Below, piece by piece: positions 27,485 through 35,256 of a DNA stretch of 64,000 bases. The stretch covers positions 6,853,960-6,917,959 of the forward strand of contig NZ_PTJS01000001.1 in NCBI RefSeq assembly GCF_002941025.1. Direction: 5' to 3'. Each line of letters starts with the position of its first letter. Positions within the stretch are counted from its first letter, which is position 1. The notes under the pieces were generated by a model. The model searched no databases. It was not told where the DNA came from and saw only the letters and a program-made list of their open reading frames with translations. The position numbers were made by a program, and so were the translations under genes. Origin of the DNA: Streptomyces sp. QL37 (GTDB lineage Bacteria; Actinomycetota; Actinomycetes; Streptomycetales; Streptomycetaceae).

Positions 27485-27895
27485 TCAGCCCGAGGCCCCC
27501 GGGGCGTACGTCCCGAAGCTCCACACGTTGCCCTCCGCGTCCCGCGCCATGTAGTCGCGTGAGCCGTAGTCCTGGTCGGTGGGCGGCATCAGGACCTCCA
27601 CGCCGTGCTCCACGGCCCGCGCGTGGTGGGCGTCCACGTCCTCCACCACCACGTACACCCCGGCGGGACCGGCGCCGGCCATCGCCTTGGCGAAGACGCC
27701 CTCACCCCTCCTGGAACCGAGCATCACCCGGCCGTTGCCGCAGGACAGCTCGGCATGGACCACGCTGCCGTCCTCGCCCTCGTACACCCCTTCCGCGGTG
27801 AACCCCAGGGCCTGGGTCAGCACTCCGATCGCCGCCTTCGCGTCGTCGTACAGAAGCGTCGGAAAGATCGTGGGAAGACCGTCCGTGCCTGCCAT
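27485..27895 (-). CDS. VOC-family (glyoxalase-like) protein
   Basis: 136 residues from ATG 27895, which has a GGAGAGG ribosome site 9 nt upstream. Single-domain PhnB/glyoxalase-like fold: TIFPTLLYDDAKAAIGVLTQALGF at the start, VHAELSCGNGRVMLGS in the middle, and YVVVEDVDAHHARAVEHG then YMARDAEGNVWSFGTY at the end. Such proteins bind metals and small ligands or give antibiotic resistance. No substrate can be assigned. Confidence 0.8.
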   Translation of the reverse strand: MAGTDGLPTIFPTLLYDDAKAAIGVLTQALGFTAEGVYEGEDGSVVHAELSCGNGRVMLGSRRGEGVFAKAMAGAGPAGVYVVVEDVDAHHARAVEHGVEVLMPPTDQDYGSRDYMARDAEGNVWSFGTYAPGASG

Positions 27896-27962
27896 CACGC
27901 TCACCCTCTCCAGCCAGCCAGATGTGATTTACGTCTCAGTCTTCCACCCGTCACCGACGACG

Positions 27963-28668
27963 TCAGCCGAAGGTGTCGCAGCGGCCCGGGTCGCCGGTGC
28001 GGAAACCCGTGGTGAACCACTGGCGGCGCTGCGCGGACGAACCGTGCGTCCAGGACTCCGGATTCACGCTCCCCTGGAACTTCTCCTGGATCCGGTCGTC
28101 GCCCACGGCCGCCGCCGCGTCGAGACCGTCCCGGACGTCCGCCTCGGTCAGCTGCGAGATCAGGGGCCGACCCGACTCGGTCGGAGTGGTCGTCGCGTGG
28201 TTCGCCCAGACCCCGGCGAAGCAGTCCGCCTGCAGCTCGATCTTCACGGAGGCGCTGTCGGCGCCCTGCCGGCCGTCCTGCGCCCTGCTCGGGGTGCCCA
28301 GCTGGTTCTGCACGTGGTGGCCGTACTCGTGCGCCACCACGTACGCCTCGGCGAACGGGCCGCCGTCGGCCCCGTACGTCGTCCGCAGTTCGTCGAAGAA
28401 CCCCAGGTCCAGATAGACCTGCCGGTCGCCGGGGCAGTGGAAGGGACCCACCGCCGAGGTGGCCGAACCGCAGGCGGTGCCGATCCGGTCGCTGAACAGG
28501 ACGGTCCGGGCCCCCGTCCAGGTCTCGCCGTTCCGCTCGAACTCCTGGCGCCAGTAGTCCTGCACGCTGTTGACCACCGCCACCGTCCGGCAGTCGTCCC
28601 TGGTGTTCGCGTCGCCGCCCGTCCTGGTCCTCGGACGTGTCCAGACCGGCGTCGTCGTCGAACCGCAT
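27963..28668 (-). pseudogene. Frameshifted neutral zinc metallopeptidase (YpfJ/KPN_02809 family)
   Basis: ATG 28668 opens [17 protein letters not shown], the normal family start, but this frame stops making sense near 28622. The rest of the protein continues in another frame: [20 protein letters not shown], then [19 protein letters not shown], the zinc motif [11 protein letters not shown] and [15 protein letters not shown], to the stop at 27963. Relatives have ~50-60 residues with a membrane helix and a Gly-rich segment between these parts. So a deletion removed the anchor and changed the frame. The catalytic domain could only be made from an internal start such as GTG codons near the TVAVVN segment. 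Confidence 0.75.
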
Positions 28669-28822
28669 GGGTCACCACCCTCTGCTCCGGCCGCTCCACG
28701 GCGCGTGTGCCGTCCTGTGCCGAGTATCAGGCAGTATGCCCTGGTGTGTCCCGATCCGTGACGCACCGCGGTGAGGCGGTGACGGGCCGGAAGCATGCGG
28801 TAAAGCAGGTGGACACCGCCAG

Positions 28823-28828
28823 TAGACT
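28823..28828 (+). promoter_or_regulatory. -10 element (TAGACT) of the ABC-F gene
   Basis: A consensus-like TAGACT followed by 7 nt and then the ATG of a seven-codon ORF. It predicts a leaderless transcript that starts at 28836, 84 bp before the ABC-F start. Confidence 0.6.
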
Positions 28829-28835
28829 GAGTCCC

Positions 28836-28859
28836 ATGGCAATTCTCCTTGTGCATTAG
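28836..28859 (+). CDS. Seven-codon leaderless upstream ORF, candidate leader peptide for the ABC-F gene
   Basis: Encodes MAILLVH and a TAG stop. Its ATG lies exactly where transcription should start from the TAGACT box. Downstream, GACGGCG (28859-28865) can pair with CGCCGTC near 28892-28898 before the ABC-F ribosome site. Short leader peptides with attenuation control several antibiotic-resistance ABC-F genes in other bacteria, so regulation by stalled ribosomes is a fair inference but unproven here. Confidence 0.5.
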   Translation: MAILLVH

Positions 28860-28919
28860 ACGGCGTCGAGTCGTGAGCCCGCTGTCCCTCCGCCGTCCAT
28901 ACCGCCCTGGAGTTTTTCC

Positions 28920-30518
28920 GTGATCACCGCTTCCGGCATCGAGCTGCGCGCCGGCGCCCGCATCCTCATCGAGTCCGCCTCCTTCCGTATCGCCAAGGGC
29001 GACCGCATCGGCCTGGTCGGACGCAACGGCGCCGGCAAGACCACCCTCACCAAGTGCCTCGCGGGGGAGGGAACGCCGGCCGGCGGCACCATCACCAACA
29101 GCGGTGAGGTCGGCTACCTCCCGCAGGACCCGCGCACCGGGGACCTCGACGTCCTGGCCCGCGACCGCATCCTCTCGGCCCGAGGGCTCGACGAGATCCT
29201 GCGCAAGATGCGGGAGAACGAGGAGCGGATGGCGAACGGCAAGGGCGCCACCCGCGAGAAGGCGATGAAGCGGTACGAGCGCCTGGAGACGGAGTTCCTC
29301 ACCAAGGGCGGGTACGCCGCCGAGGCCGAGGCCGCCACCATCGCCGCCGCGCTGAGCCTGCCCGACCGGGTGCTCGGCCAGCCCCTGCACACCCTCTCCG
29401 GTGGTCAGCGCCGCCGTGTCGAGCTCGCCCGCATCCTGTTCTCGGACGCCGACACCCTGCTCCTCGACGAGCCCACCAACCACCTCGACGCGGACTCGAT
29501 CGTCTGGCTGCGCGACTACCTCAAGACCTACCGCGGCGGCTTCATCGTGATCTCCCACGATGTCGAGCTCGTCGAGACCGTGGTCAACAAGGTGTTCTAC
29601 CTCGACGCCAACCGTGCGCAGATCGACATCTACAACATGGGCTGGAAGCTTTATCAGCAGCAGCGCGAGGCCGACGAGAAGCGCCGCAAGCGCGAGCGCC
29701 AGAACGCCGAGAAGAAGGCCGCGTCGCTGAACTCGCAGGCCGACAAGATGCGCGCCAAGGCGACCAAGACCGTCGCCGCCCAGAACATGGCCAAGCGGGC
29801 CGAGCGACTGCTCTCGGGGCTGGAGGCCGTGCGGGTCTCCGACAAGGTGGCCAAGCTGCGCTTCCCCGAGCCGTCCCCCTGCGGCAAGACCCCGCTGATG
29901 GCCGAGGGCCTCTCCAAGTCCTACGGGTCGCTGGAGATCTTCACCGACGTGGACCTCGCCATCGACAAGGGCTCGCGCGTCGTCATCCTCGGTCTCAACG
30001 GTGCGGGCAAGACCACGCTGCTGCGGCTCCTGGGCGGAGCCGAGAAGCCCGACACCGGTCAGATCATCGAGGGCCACGGTCTCAAGCTCGGCTACTACGC
30101 CCAGGAGCACGAGACCCTGGACCCGGAGCGCACCGTCCTGGAGAACATGCGCTCGGCGGCGCCCGACCTCGACCTCGTCGAGGTCCGCAAGACGCTCGGT
30201 TCCTTCCTCTTCTCCGGTGACGACGTCGACAAGCCCGCCGGAGTGCTCTCCGGCGGCGAGAAGACCCGGCTGGCCCTGGCGACGCTCGTCGTCTCCTCCG
30301 CCAACGTGCTGCTGCTCGACGAGCCGACGAACAACCTCGACCCGGCCAGCCGCGAGGAGATCCTCGGGGCGCTGCGCACCTACAAGGGGGCCGTCGTCCT
30401 GGTCACCCACGACGAGGGCGCGGTCGAGGCGCTCCAGCCGGAGCGGATCATCCTGCTGCCCGACGGGGTCGAGGACCTCTGGGGTGCGGACTACCGGGAC
30501 CTGGTGGCCCTCGCCTGA
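28920..30518 (+). CDS. ABC-F family ATP-binding cassette protein
   Basis: 532 residues from GTG 28920, no membrane helices. Two nucleotide-binding domains: Walker [10 protein letters not shown] at ~35-43 with signature [15 protein letters not shown] and Walker [12 protein letters not shown]; a charged coiled-coil linker (~240-300, rich in K/R/E, starting [15 protein letters not shown]); then Walker [10 protein letters not shown] with [14 protein letters not shown] and [11 protein letters not shown]. This duplicated soluble architecture is ABC-F: ribosome-binding proteins that act on translation, some giving antibiotic protection. It is preceded by a leaderless mini-ORF. Whether it gives resistance or is housekeeping (EttA/Uup-like) cannot be told. 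Confidence 0.93.
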   Translation: MITASGIELRAGARILIESASFRIAKGDRIGLVGRNGAGKTTLTKCLAGEGTPAGGTITNSGEVGYLPQDPRTGDLDVLARDRILSARGLDEILRKMRENEERMANGKGATREKAMKRYERLETEFLTKGGYAAEAEAATIAAALSLPDRVLGQPLHTLSGGQRRRVELARILFSDADTLLLDEPTNHLDADSIVWLRDYLKTYRGGFIVISHDVELVETVVNKVFYLDANRAQIDIYNMGWKLYQQQREADEKRRKRERQNAEKKAASLNSQADKMRAKATKTVAAQNMAKRAERLLSGLEAVRVSDKVAKLRFPEPSPCGKTPLMAEGLSKSYGSLEIFTDVDLAIDKGSRVVILGLNGAGKTTLLRLLGGAEKPDTGQIIEGHGLKLGYYAQEHETLDPERTVLENMRSAAPDLDLVEVRKTLGSFLFSGDDVDKPAGVLSGGEKTRLALATLVVSSANVLLLDEPTNNLDPASREEILGALRTYKGAVVLVTHDEGAVEALQPERIILLPDGVEDLWGADYRDLVALA

Positions 30519-30875
30519 CCCGCCGGGGCTCCCGGATCCGGTGCGGAGCCCGGTGATCCAATGCGTCTGGATCATTCGGCCCATCGGTGATCCATCATCT
30601 GGGTGAGTGGGTCTCGTACCCCGGCGCGGCGCCCGGTAGATAGCTGCCGGGCGCACCCATTTCCGGCCACTTCACCCCGTACGGCCCTGACCTGGCCGTT
30701 TTTCCCGCAGGTCGTCCCTCGGGGGTCCGAGAGCCCTTGGAATGCTTGATTCCGCTTGTGTCCGGCGGCTTCCGGACCCGGAATCCGGTCGTACGGACCT
30801 TGCCGAATGGGTGGCCAGGAAGCGCGGGAGGGGTGATCATGAGAGTCCAGAGCGCACTTCCTTGAGGAGGCACGG
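30519..30875 (+). other. Intergenic region after the ABC-F gene
   Basis: 357 bp without a convincing gene. A hairpin with 7-bp core (GGGCTCC 30526-30532, GGAGCCC 30545-30551) probably ends the ABC-F transcript. The right part (30740-30860) should hold the promoter of the HTH gene; GGAAT and ATTCC around 30738-30752 form a small inverted repeat. No known motif recognised. Confidence 0.4.
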
Positions 30876-31097
30876 GTGGCCGAGACTCTGAAGAAGGGCA
30901 GCCGGGTGACCGGCGCCGCGCGCGACAAGCTCGCGGCAGACCTGAAGAAGAAGTACGACTCCGGTGCGAGCATCCGGGCGCTGGCCGAGGAAACGGGCCG
31001 CTCCTACGGATTCGTCCACCGGATGCTCAGCGAGTCCGGAGTCACGCTGCGGGGACGCGGCGGAGCGACTCGCGGCAAGAAGGCCGCTACGGCCTGA
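30876..31097 (+). CDS. Small helix-turn-helix DNA-binding protein
   Basis: 73 residues from GTG 30876 with a strong AGGAGG ribosome site 6 nt upstream. A basic N-terminus (LKKGSRVTGAARDKLAADLKKKY) precedes a single helix-turn-helix: SIRALAEETGRSYGFVHRMLSESGV, with the turn at TGRS. The tail RGRGGATRGKKAATA is basic and probably unstructured. It is a compact homeodomain-like/resolvase-type HTH conserved in Streptomyces (from memory). A chromosome-associated or regulatory role is likely; targets unknown. Confidence 0.75.
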   Translation: MAETLKKGSRVTGAARDKLAADLKKKYDSGASIRALAEETGRSYGFVHRMLSESGVTLRGRGGATRGKKAATA

Positions 31098-31114
31098 CGG
31101 CGGACAGCGGGTTC

Positions 31115-31136
31115 GGAGCGGGCGCACGTCCGCTCC
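31115..31136 (+). terminator. Hairpin after the HTH gene
   Basis: GGAGCGG (31115-31121) and CCGCTCC (31130-31136) with an 8-nt loop, 18 bp beyond the stop codon. Short stem, no T tract. Confidence 0.45.
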
Positions 31137-31203
31137 CGGGGCTCACCGGAACACGGGTGGCCACCCGGCCGGCCGTGAGGTCGTCCGGGTGGTTACTGTT
31201 CAG

Positions 31204-31217
31204 TTACTTGCCAGTAA
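31204..31217. promoter_or_regulatory. TTACTnnnnAGTAA palindrome upstream of the hydratase gene (TetR-type operator candidate)
   Basis: TTACTTGCCAGTAA has perfect 5-bp arms around TGCC, 32 bp before the ATG. Another TTACTG lies 11 bp to the left. Operators of this shape are used by several TetR-family regulators of fatty-acid genes in actinobacteria; which one acts here is not known. Confidence 0.5.
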
Positions 31218-31248
31218 GTGCTGACTGCACCCGATCCGGAGGCGCTCC

Positions 31249-32040
31249 ATGACCTCGCTCGACTCTGTGCTCGACAAGGACGGCGTACGGCTCACCGTCG
31301 ATGACGCGGTTGCCACGGTGACGCTCACCAACCCGGCCAAGCGCAACGCTCAGTCTCCCGCTCTGTGGCGGGCGTTGACAGAGGCCGGACGGGCACTCCC
31401 CGGCAGCGTGCGGGTCGTCGTGCTCCGCGGCGAGGGCAAGTCCTTCTCCGCGGGCCTCGACCGGCAGGCATTCGCACCCGAGGGCTTCGACGGGGAGCCG
31501 TCCTTCCTCGACATGGCGCGGGGCCCGGAGGCCGAGCTCGACGCGACCATCGCCGAGTACCAGGAGGCGTTCACCTGGTGGCGCCGCAACGACATCGTGT
31601 CGATCGCGGCCGTCCAGGGGCACGCGATCGGTGCCGGCTTCCAGCTCGCCCTCGCCTGCGATCTGCGGATCGTCGCCGAGGACGTCCAGTTCGCCATGCG
31701 CGAGACCAGCCTCGGCCTCGTTCCCGACCTCACGGGCACCCACCCCCTGGTGAACCTCGTGGGATACGCACGCGCGCTGGAGATATGCGCCACCGGCCGC
31801 TTCGTGCACGCGGAGGAGGCCGAGCGCACCGGTCTCGCCAACCTCGTCGTCCCGGCCGACCAGCTCGACGCGGCGGCGCGCGACCTGGCCGCGGCCCTGC
31901 TCGCCGCCCCCCGCGACGCGGTCGTCGAGACCAAGGCGCTGCTGAGCGGCGCCCTGTCGCGTACGTACGAGGAGCAGCGCACCGCGGAGCGGGCCGCCCA
32001 GGGCCGTCGCCTGCGCGACCTCGCGGGCCTCTCCGACTGA
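31249..32040 (+). CDS. Enoyl-CoA hydratase/isomerase family protein
   Basis: 263 residues, full length, ATG with GGAGGCG ribosome site. Crotonase fold: VATVTLTNPAKRNAQSPALW, the first oxyanion region GKSFSAGLDRQAF, AVQGHAIGAGFQLALACDLRI, and FAMRETSLGLVPDLTGTHPLVNLVG. In classical hydratases the second motif is GGGCE, whose Glu activates water; here that position is Gln (GAGFQ), while the second Glu (RETS) is kept. So it may be an isomerase or other crotonase rather than a standard hydratase. A TTACT-type palindrome upstream suggests control by an acyl-CoA-sensing repressor. Confidence 0.85.
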   Translation: MTSLDSVLDKDGVRLTVDDAVATVTLTNPAKRNAQSPALWRALTEAGRALPGSVRVVVLRGEGKSFSAGLDRQAFAPEGFDGEPSFLDMARGPEAELDATIAEYQEAFTWWRRNDIVSIAAVQGHAIGAGFQLALACDLRIVAEDVQFAMRETSLGLVPDLTGTHPLVNLVGYARALEICATGRFVHAEEAERTGLANLVVPADQLDAAARDLAAALLAAPRDAVVETKALLSGALSRTYEEQRTAERAAQGRRLRDLAGLSD

Positions 32041-32068
32041 ACGGCCGCAGCCCCGGCCCGCACCGCAT

Positions 32069-32092
32069 GGCCCCCGCCGTCCGGCGGGGGCC
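32069..32092. terminator. Bidirectional terminator between convergent genes
   Basis: Perfect 10-bp arms (32069-32078 GGCCCCCGCC, 32083-32092) with a GTCC loop, between the hydratase stop and the end of the convergent hypothetical gene. Confidence 0.75.
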
Positions 32093-32095
32093 GTG

Positions 32096-32791
32096 TCAGT
32101 CCCGGTTCACGACTGCTGTGACCAGTACGGCGACCGTAGGCCTGCCCTCCACGGCCTCGGCCACCGCGCCGCGCACTGCCTGCGCCACATCGAGCGCGCG
32201 GTGGCCCCCGGCCGTCGCGAGCTCCACCTGGACATGCCCTTCCGAGTGCTGCACGGCGCTGCCCAGCACCCGCGTCAGCGAGACGACGCCCGGGACCCCG
32301 GCCGCCGCCATCCCGGCGGATCCGTCGGGTTCCGCCGCGTGAACGACGGCGGGAGGCTCCGTGGCGGGGCGGGGCTCCTCCTCCAGCAGCTCCGTCACCC
32401 GGAGGTCCACCTCGTCGACCACCAGGCCGAGCCGCTGGGCGGCCGCCGCCAGCAGGGCCGCGCGCAAGGCGTCGGCGGTTGCGGGAAGCGGCCGCCGTGC
32501 CGTCGCGGAGAAGCCGGCCTCGATCCTCAGCGGTCCGGGCCGCAGCCCGCTGGGAGGCCGCGGCACCGCCGGATCCGGGGCGTTGTCCTCGTCGGCAGGG
32601 GCGATCCTGACCTTCCCCAGCGCGGCCCCCGACCCGGCCGCGGCGTCTCTCAGCACCTCTGTCGCCGCTCGTTCCGCGATCCAGGATCCGTCCGCGGGGC
32701 CGCCCAGAGGGAGCAGTCTGCCGAGACCGAGCCGTTGGCGTACCGCGGACGTCCATCCATCGGCCCGGTGCGGGCTGTCAGCCGTTGTCAT
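32096..32791 (-). CDS. Hypothetical protein divergent from the Asp23 cluster
   Basis: 231 residues from ATG 32791, with a GGTGGAG ribosome site. No transmembrane helix. Two similar alpha/beta segments are visible, one around ALRAALLAAAAQRLGLVVDEVDLRVTELLEE and another at LTRVLGSAVQHSEGHVQVELATAGGHRALDVAQAVRGAVAEAV, which recall the Asp23/Gls24 fold (strand, then Ala-rich helix). It lies head to head with the Asp23 genes (94 bp apart) and probably belongs to the same envelope-stress system. No function is known; family name uncertain. Confidence 0.6.
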   Translation of the reverse strand: MTTADSPHRADGWTSAVRQRLGLGRLLPLGGPADGSWIAERAATEVLRDAAAGSGAALGKVRIAPADEDNAPDPAVPRPPSGLRPGPLRIEAGFSATARRPLPATADALRAALLAAAAQRLGLVVDEVDLRVTELLEEEPRPATEPPAVVHAAEPDGSAGMAAAGVPGVVSLTRVLGSAVQHSEGHVQVELATAGGHRALDVAQAVRGAVAEAVEGRPTVAVLVTAVVNRD

Positions 32792-32884
32792 TGCTCCACC
32801 CTGCCCCATCCACGGCGCGGGACCGGGCAAGCGCACTTACTGTGGGCCACGGAAGTTCAACCCGCCCCGAAGGGAAGAGCGGCG

Positions 32885-33379
32885 ATGACCGAGAGTCCAC
32901 AGCGGTACCGGCCCGACGGCCCCGGCAGTGTGACCGGCGGGGACGACGGCAGGCAGAGCCAGTTCAGCAAGCGCGGCGGGGGCGCCCCCGCGACCCGCGG
33001 CCGCACCACCATCGCCGACGGCGTGGTCGAGAAGATCGCCGGAATGGCGGCACGGGACGTCGCCGGGGTCCACGCGATGGGCAGCGGCATCTCCCGGACG
33101 TTCGGCGCGGTACGCGACCGGGTTCCCGGCGGCGGCAAGTCCGTGTCCCGCGGCGTCAAGGCGGAGGTCGGCGAATCGCAGGCCGCCCTCGATCTGGAGA
33201 TCGTCGTCGAGTACGGCGTGGCGATCGCCGAGGTGGCGCGCGACGTACGCGAGAACGTCATCGCGGCGGTCGAGCGGATGACCGGCCTCGAAGTCGTCGA
33301 GGTCAACATCGCCGTGAGCGACGTCAAACTGCCCGACGAGGACGACGACGAGGACGAGTCCGAGTCACGCGTCCAGTAG
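32885..33379 (+). CDS. Asp23/Gls24 family envelope stress protein
   Basis: 164 residues from ATG 32885. A disordered polar N-terminus (~1-40) precedes the Asp23 domain: GRTTIADGVVEKIAGMAARDVAGVHAM, then GVKAEVGESQAALDLEIVVEYGVAIAEVARDVRENV and VERMTGLEVVEVNIAVSDVKL. The tail is highly acidic. Asp23 proteins form a membrane-tethered layer in Gram-positive bacteria and respond to cell-envelope stress. It starts a five-gene plus-strand cluster ending with the AmaP-type anchor. Confidence 0.9.
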   Translation: MTESPQRYRPDGPGSVTGGDDGRQSQFSKRGGGAPATRGRTTIADGVVEKIAGMAARDVAGVHAMGSGISRTFGAVRDRVPGGGKSVSRGVKAEVGESQAALDLEIVVEYGVAIAEVARDVRENVIAAVERMTGLEVVEVNIAVSDVKLPDEDDDEDESESRVQ

Positions 33380-33412
33380 GCCCTTCACCGCCCGGCAGTT
33401 GAGGAGCACACG

Positions 33413-33604
33413 ATGAGCATGGCTGTGGTCGGCCTGGTGGCCGGCATGGCGCTCGGTTTCGCCGGATACTTCGGTGGATTCGGGGCCTTCCTGCTGGTGG
33501 CCGCGCTGGGCGCGGTCGGCTTCGTCGCCGGCCGCTTCCTGGACGGCGACCTCGAACCCGGCGACTTCTTCCGGAGTCGCGAGCGCGGCGACCGGCGACG
33601 GTGA
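33413..33604 (+). CDS. Small membrane protein of the Asp23 cluster (DUF2273-like)
   Basis: 63 residues, two closely packed hydrophobic helices rich in Gly (VVGLVAGMALGFAGYFGG and GAFLLVAALGAVGFVAGRFL) then an acidic/basic tail GDLEPGDFFRSRERGDRRR. Its stop overlaps the next gene start (GTGA), so translation is coupled. Similar small membrane proteins accompany asp23 and amaP in other Gram-positives. Confidence 0.75.
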   Translation: MSMAVVGLVAGMALGFAGYFGGFGAFLLVAALGAVGFVAGRFLDGDLEPGDFFRSRERGDRRR

Positions 33605-33957
33605 CGGGGGTGACCGGCCGGGTCGACGCCGCCGCGCGAGGGCAGACCCGGATCGCCGACCGGGTCGTCGCGAAGATCGCCGCGCAGGCGGCGAAGGAGG
33701 CCGTCGACGAACGGCCCCCCAAGGACGCTGACGCCCCGCGCGCCACCGTCACCGTGCACCGTGACACCGCCCGGGTGCGGGTCAGCCTCGACCTCGCCTA
33801 CCCCTGCGACATCGGCCGGCAGTGCGGCGCGGTGCGTCGTCGCGTGGCCGAGCGGGTAAAAGCCCTCGCGGGGATGGAGGTGCCCGAAGTGGCGGTGCAG
33901 GTCGAACGGCTGCATCGGTCAGGAGCGGGCACCGCACCGGAGGGGAGCATCAGATGA
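33601..33957 (+). CDS. Second Asp23/Gls24-like protein
   Basis: 118 residues from GTG 33601 (overlapping the previous stop). A short Asp23-type domain: RGQTRIADRVVAKIAAQAAKEAV, RATVTVHRDTARVRVSLDLAYPCDIG, VRRRVAERVKALAGMEVPEVAVQVERL. It lacks the acidic tail of the first paralogue. It ends in an ATGA overlap with the next gene. Probably a partner in the same membrane-associated layer. Confidence 0.8.
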   Translation: MTGVTGRVDAAARGQTRIADRVVAKIAAQAAKEAVDERPPKDADAPRATVTVHRDTARVRVSLDLAYPCDIGRQCGAVRRRVAERVKALAGMEVPEVAVQVERLHRSGAGTAPEGSIR

Positions 33958-34640
33958 CCGAGCCCCAGGACCCGGAGAACAGCACGCGGCGCCTGCCCAC
34001 CGTCGAGTCGTCGCCATCCGGCGGAGTGCTGGAGATGGACCAGTCCGCGTCCGGCTCCACCTACGAGGCCGCCCCCGCGCCGGAGGGGACCGCCGGCAGG
34101 GCGGGCCGTTTCTGGTCGGGACGCAGGATCCCCGCCGCCCTGGTCGCCCTCATCGTGCTCGGCGGCGCCGGACTGATGCTCTACGACGTCGCGGCGGTGC
34201 GGGCCGACCACCCGGCCATGCAGTGGCGGCGCACCGTCGCCGACGACCTGGCGAGCCGTCACCTCGACGACGTATGGGTCCTGGCGGGATCGGCGCTGGC
34301 GGCCGCACTCGGCCTCTGGCTGCTCCTCCTGGCCCTCACTCCCGGACTGCGGGCCCTGCTCCCCATGAGCCGCCGGCACACCGGTGTACGGGCCGGGCTC
34401 GACCGGACGGCCGCCGCCCTCGTGCTGCGGGACCGGGCCGTCGAGGTGGCCGGTGTGCAGTCCGTCCGGGTGAAGATGAGCCGTCGTAAGGCGACCGTGC
34501 GCGCACTCTCGCACTTCCGTGAACTCGACGACGTCAGGGCCGACCTGGACGCCGTCCTGTCCAACGCCATCAGCGAACTGGGCCTGGCGCGGCCGCCCGG
34601 CCTCTCGGTGCACGTGCGCCGGCCGGCGAAGAAGGGGTGA
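33954..34640 (+). CDS. Membrane protein of the Asp23 cluster (DUF6286-like)
   Basis: 228 residues from ATG 33954, with a GGAGGGGAGC ribosome site and 4-bp overlap with the gene before. A ~60-residue polar N-terminus, then two membrane helices (IPAALVALIVLGGAGLMLYDVAAV and VWVLAGSALAAALGLWLLLLALTPG), then a cytoplasmic alpha/beta domain (RDRAVEVAGVQSVRVKMSRRKATVRALSHF) that resembles the soluble part of AmaP. Likely a membrane anchor for the Asp23-type proteins. Confidence 0.75.
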   Translation: MTEPQDPENSTRRLPTVESSPSGGVLEMDQSASGSTYEAAPAPEGTAGRAGRFWSGRRIPAALVALIVLGGAGLMLYDVAAVRADHPAMQWRRTVADDLASRHLDDVWVLAGSALAAALGLWLLLLALTPGLRALLPMSRRHTGVRAGLDRTAAALVLRDRAVEVAGVQSVRVKMSRRKATVRALSHFRELDDVRADLDAVLSNAISELGLARPPGLSVHVRRPAKKG

Positions 34641-34644
34641 CCCC

Positions 34645-35223
34645 GTGATCAAAACCGTCAACCGGGTCCTGCTCGGCCTGGCAGGGCTGATCCTCGTCGT
34701 CGTCGGCGGCGCCGTCCTCGCCACGGGACTCGGTCTGTCCGCACCCTCCTGGTGGCCCTTCGACGGCACCGACGACGTGCTGCTCAGCAAGGCCGACCGG
34801 ACCAGGTGGCGGGACGAGGGCTGGTGGTGGCCCACCGTCATCGCGGTCCTCGCCGTCCTGGTCGTCCTCGCGCTGTGGTGGCTCCTGGCCCAGCTGCGCC
34901 GCGGGCGCCTCGCCGAGGTGCTGGTCGACAGCGGCGACGGCGAGGGAGCGCTTCTGCGGGGCAAGGCCCTGGAGGGTGTGCTCGGTGACGAGGCGGGAGC
35001 CCTGGACGGGGTGTCCGACGCCAAGGCCGCGCTGACCGGCCGGCGCACCGCCCCGCGCGCCCGGGTCCGGCTGCTGATGGAGCCGCACGCCGCCCCGGGG
35101 CTGGTGCTGCGCGGGCTCTCCGAGGGGGCGCTGACCCACGCGCGGACCTCGGCCGGGCTGGACGAGCTGCCCGCCGAGGTCCGGCTGAGGGCGGTCAAGC
35201 ACCGCGCGGAGCGGGTGACCTGA
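34645..35223 (+). CDS. amaP: Alkaline-shock membrane anchor protein AmaP-like
   Basis: 192 residues from GTG 34645. Two membrane helices: VNRVLLGLAGLILVVVGGAVLATGLGL at the N-terminus and VIAVLAVLVVLALWWLLAQL after a Trp-rich loop (SWWPFDG, then RDEGWWWP), followed by a cytoplasmic domain (ALEGVLGDEAGALDGVSDAKAAL). This is the layout of AmaP, which tethers Asp23 to the membrane. Last gene of the cluster, 4 bp after the previous stop. Confidence 0.8.
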   Translation: MIKTVNRVLLGLAGLILVVVGGAVLATGLGLSAPSWWPFDGTDDVLLSKADRTRWRDEGWWWPTVIAVLAVLVVLALWWLLAQLRRGRLAEVLVDSGDGEGALLRGKALEGVLGDEAGALDGVSDAKAALTGRRTAPRARVRLLMEPHAAPGLVLRGLSEGALTHARTSAGLDELPAEVRLRAVKHRAERVT

Positions 35224-35256
35224 CGGGGTCGGGCCCACCGGCGCCCCGGTGGGCCG

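Noticed and set aside
27963..30656. An 897-codon minus-strand frame ending in the zinc metallopeptidase
   Set aside because: Most of it is antisense to the ABC-F gene; only the last ~220 codons are the displaced peptidase domain.
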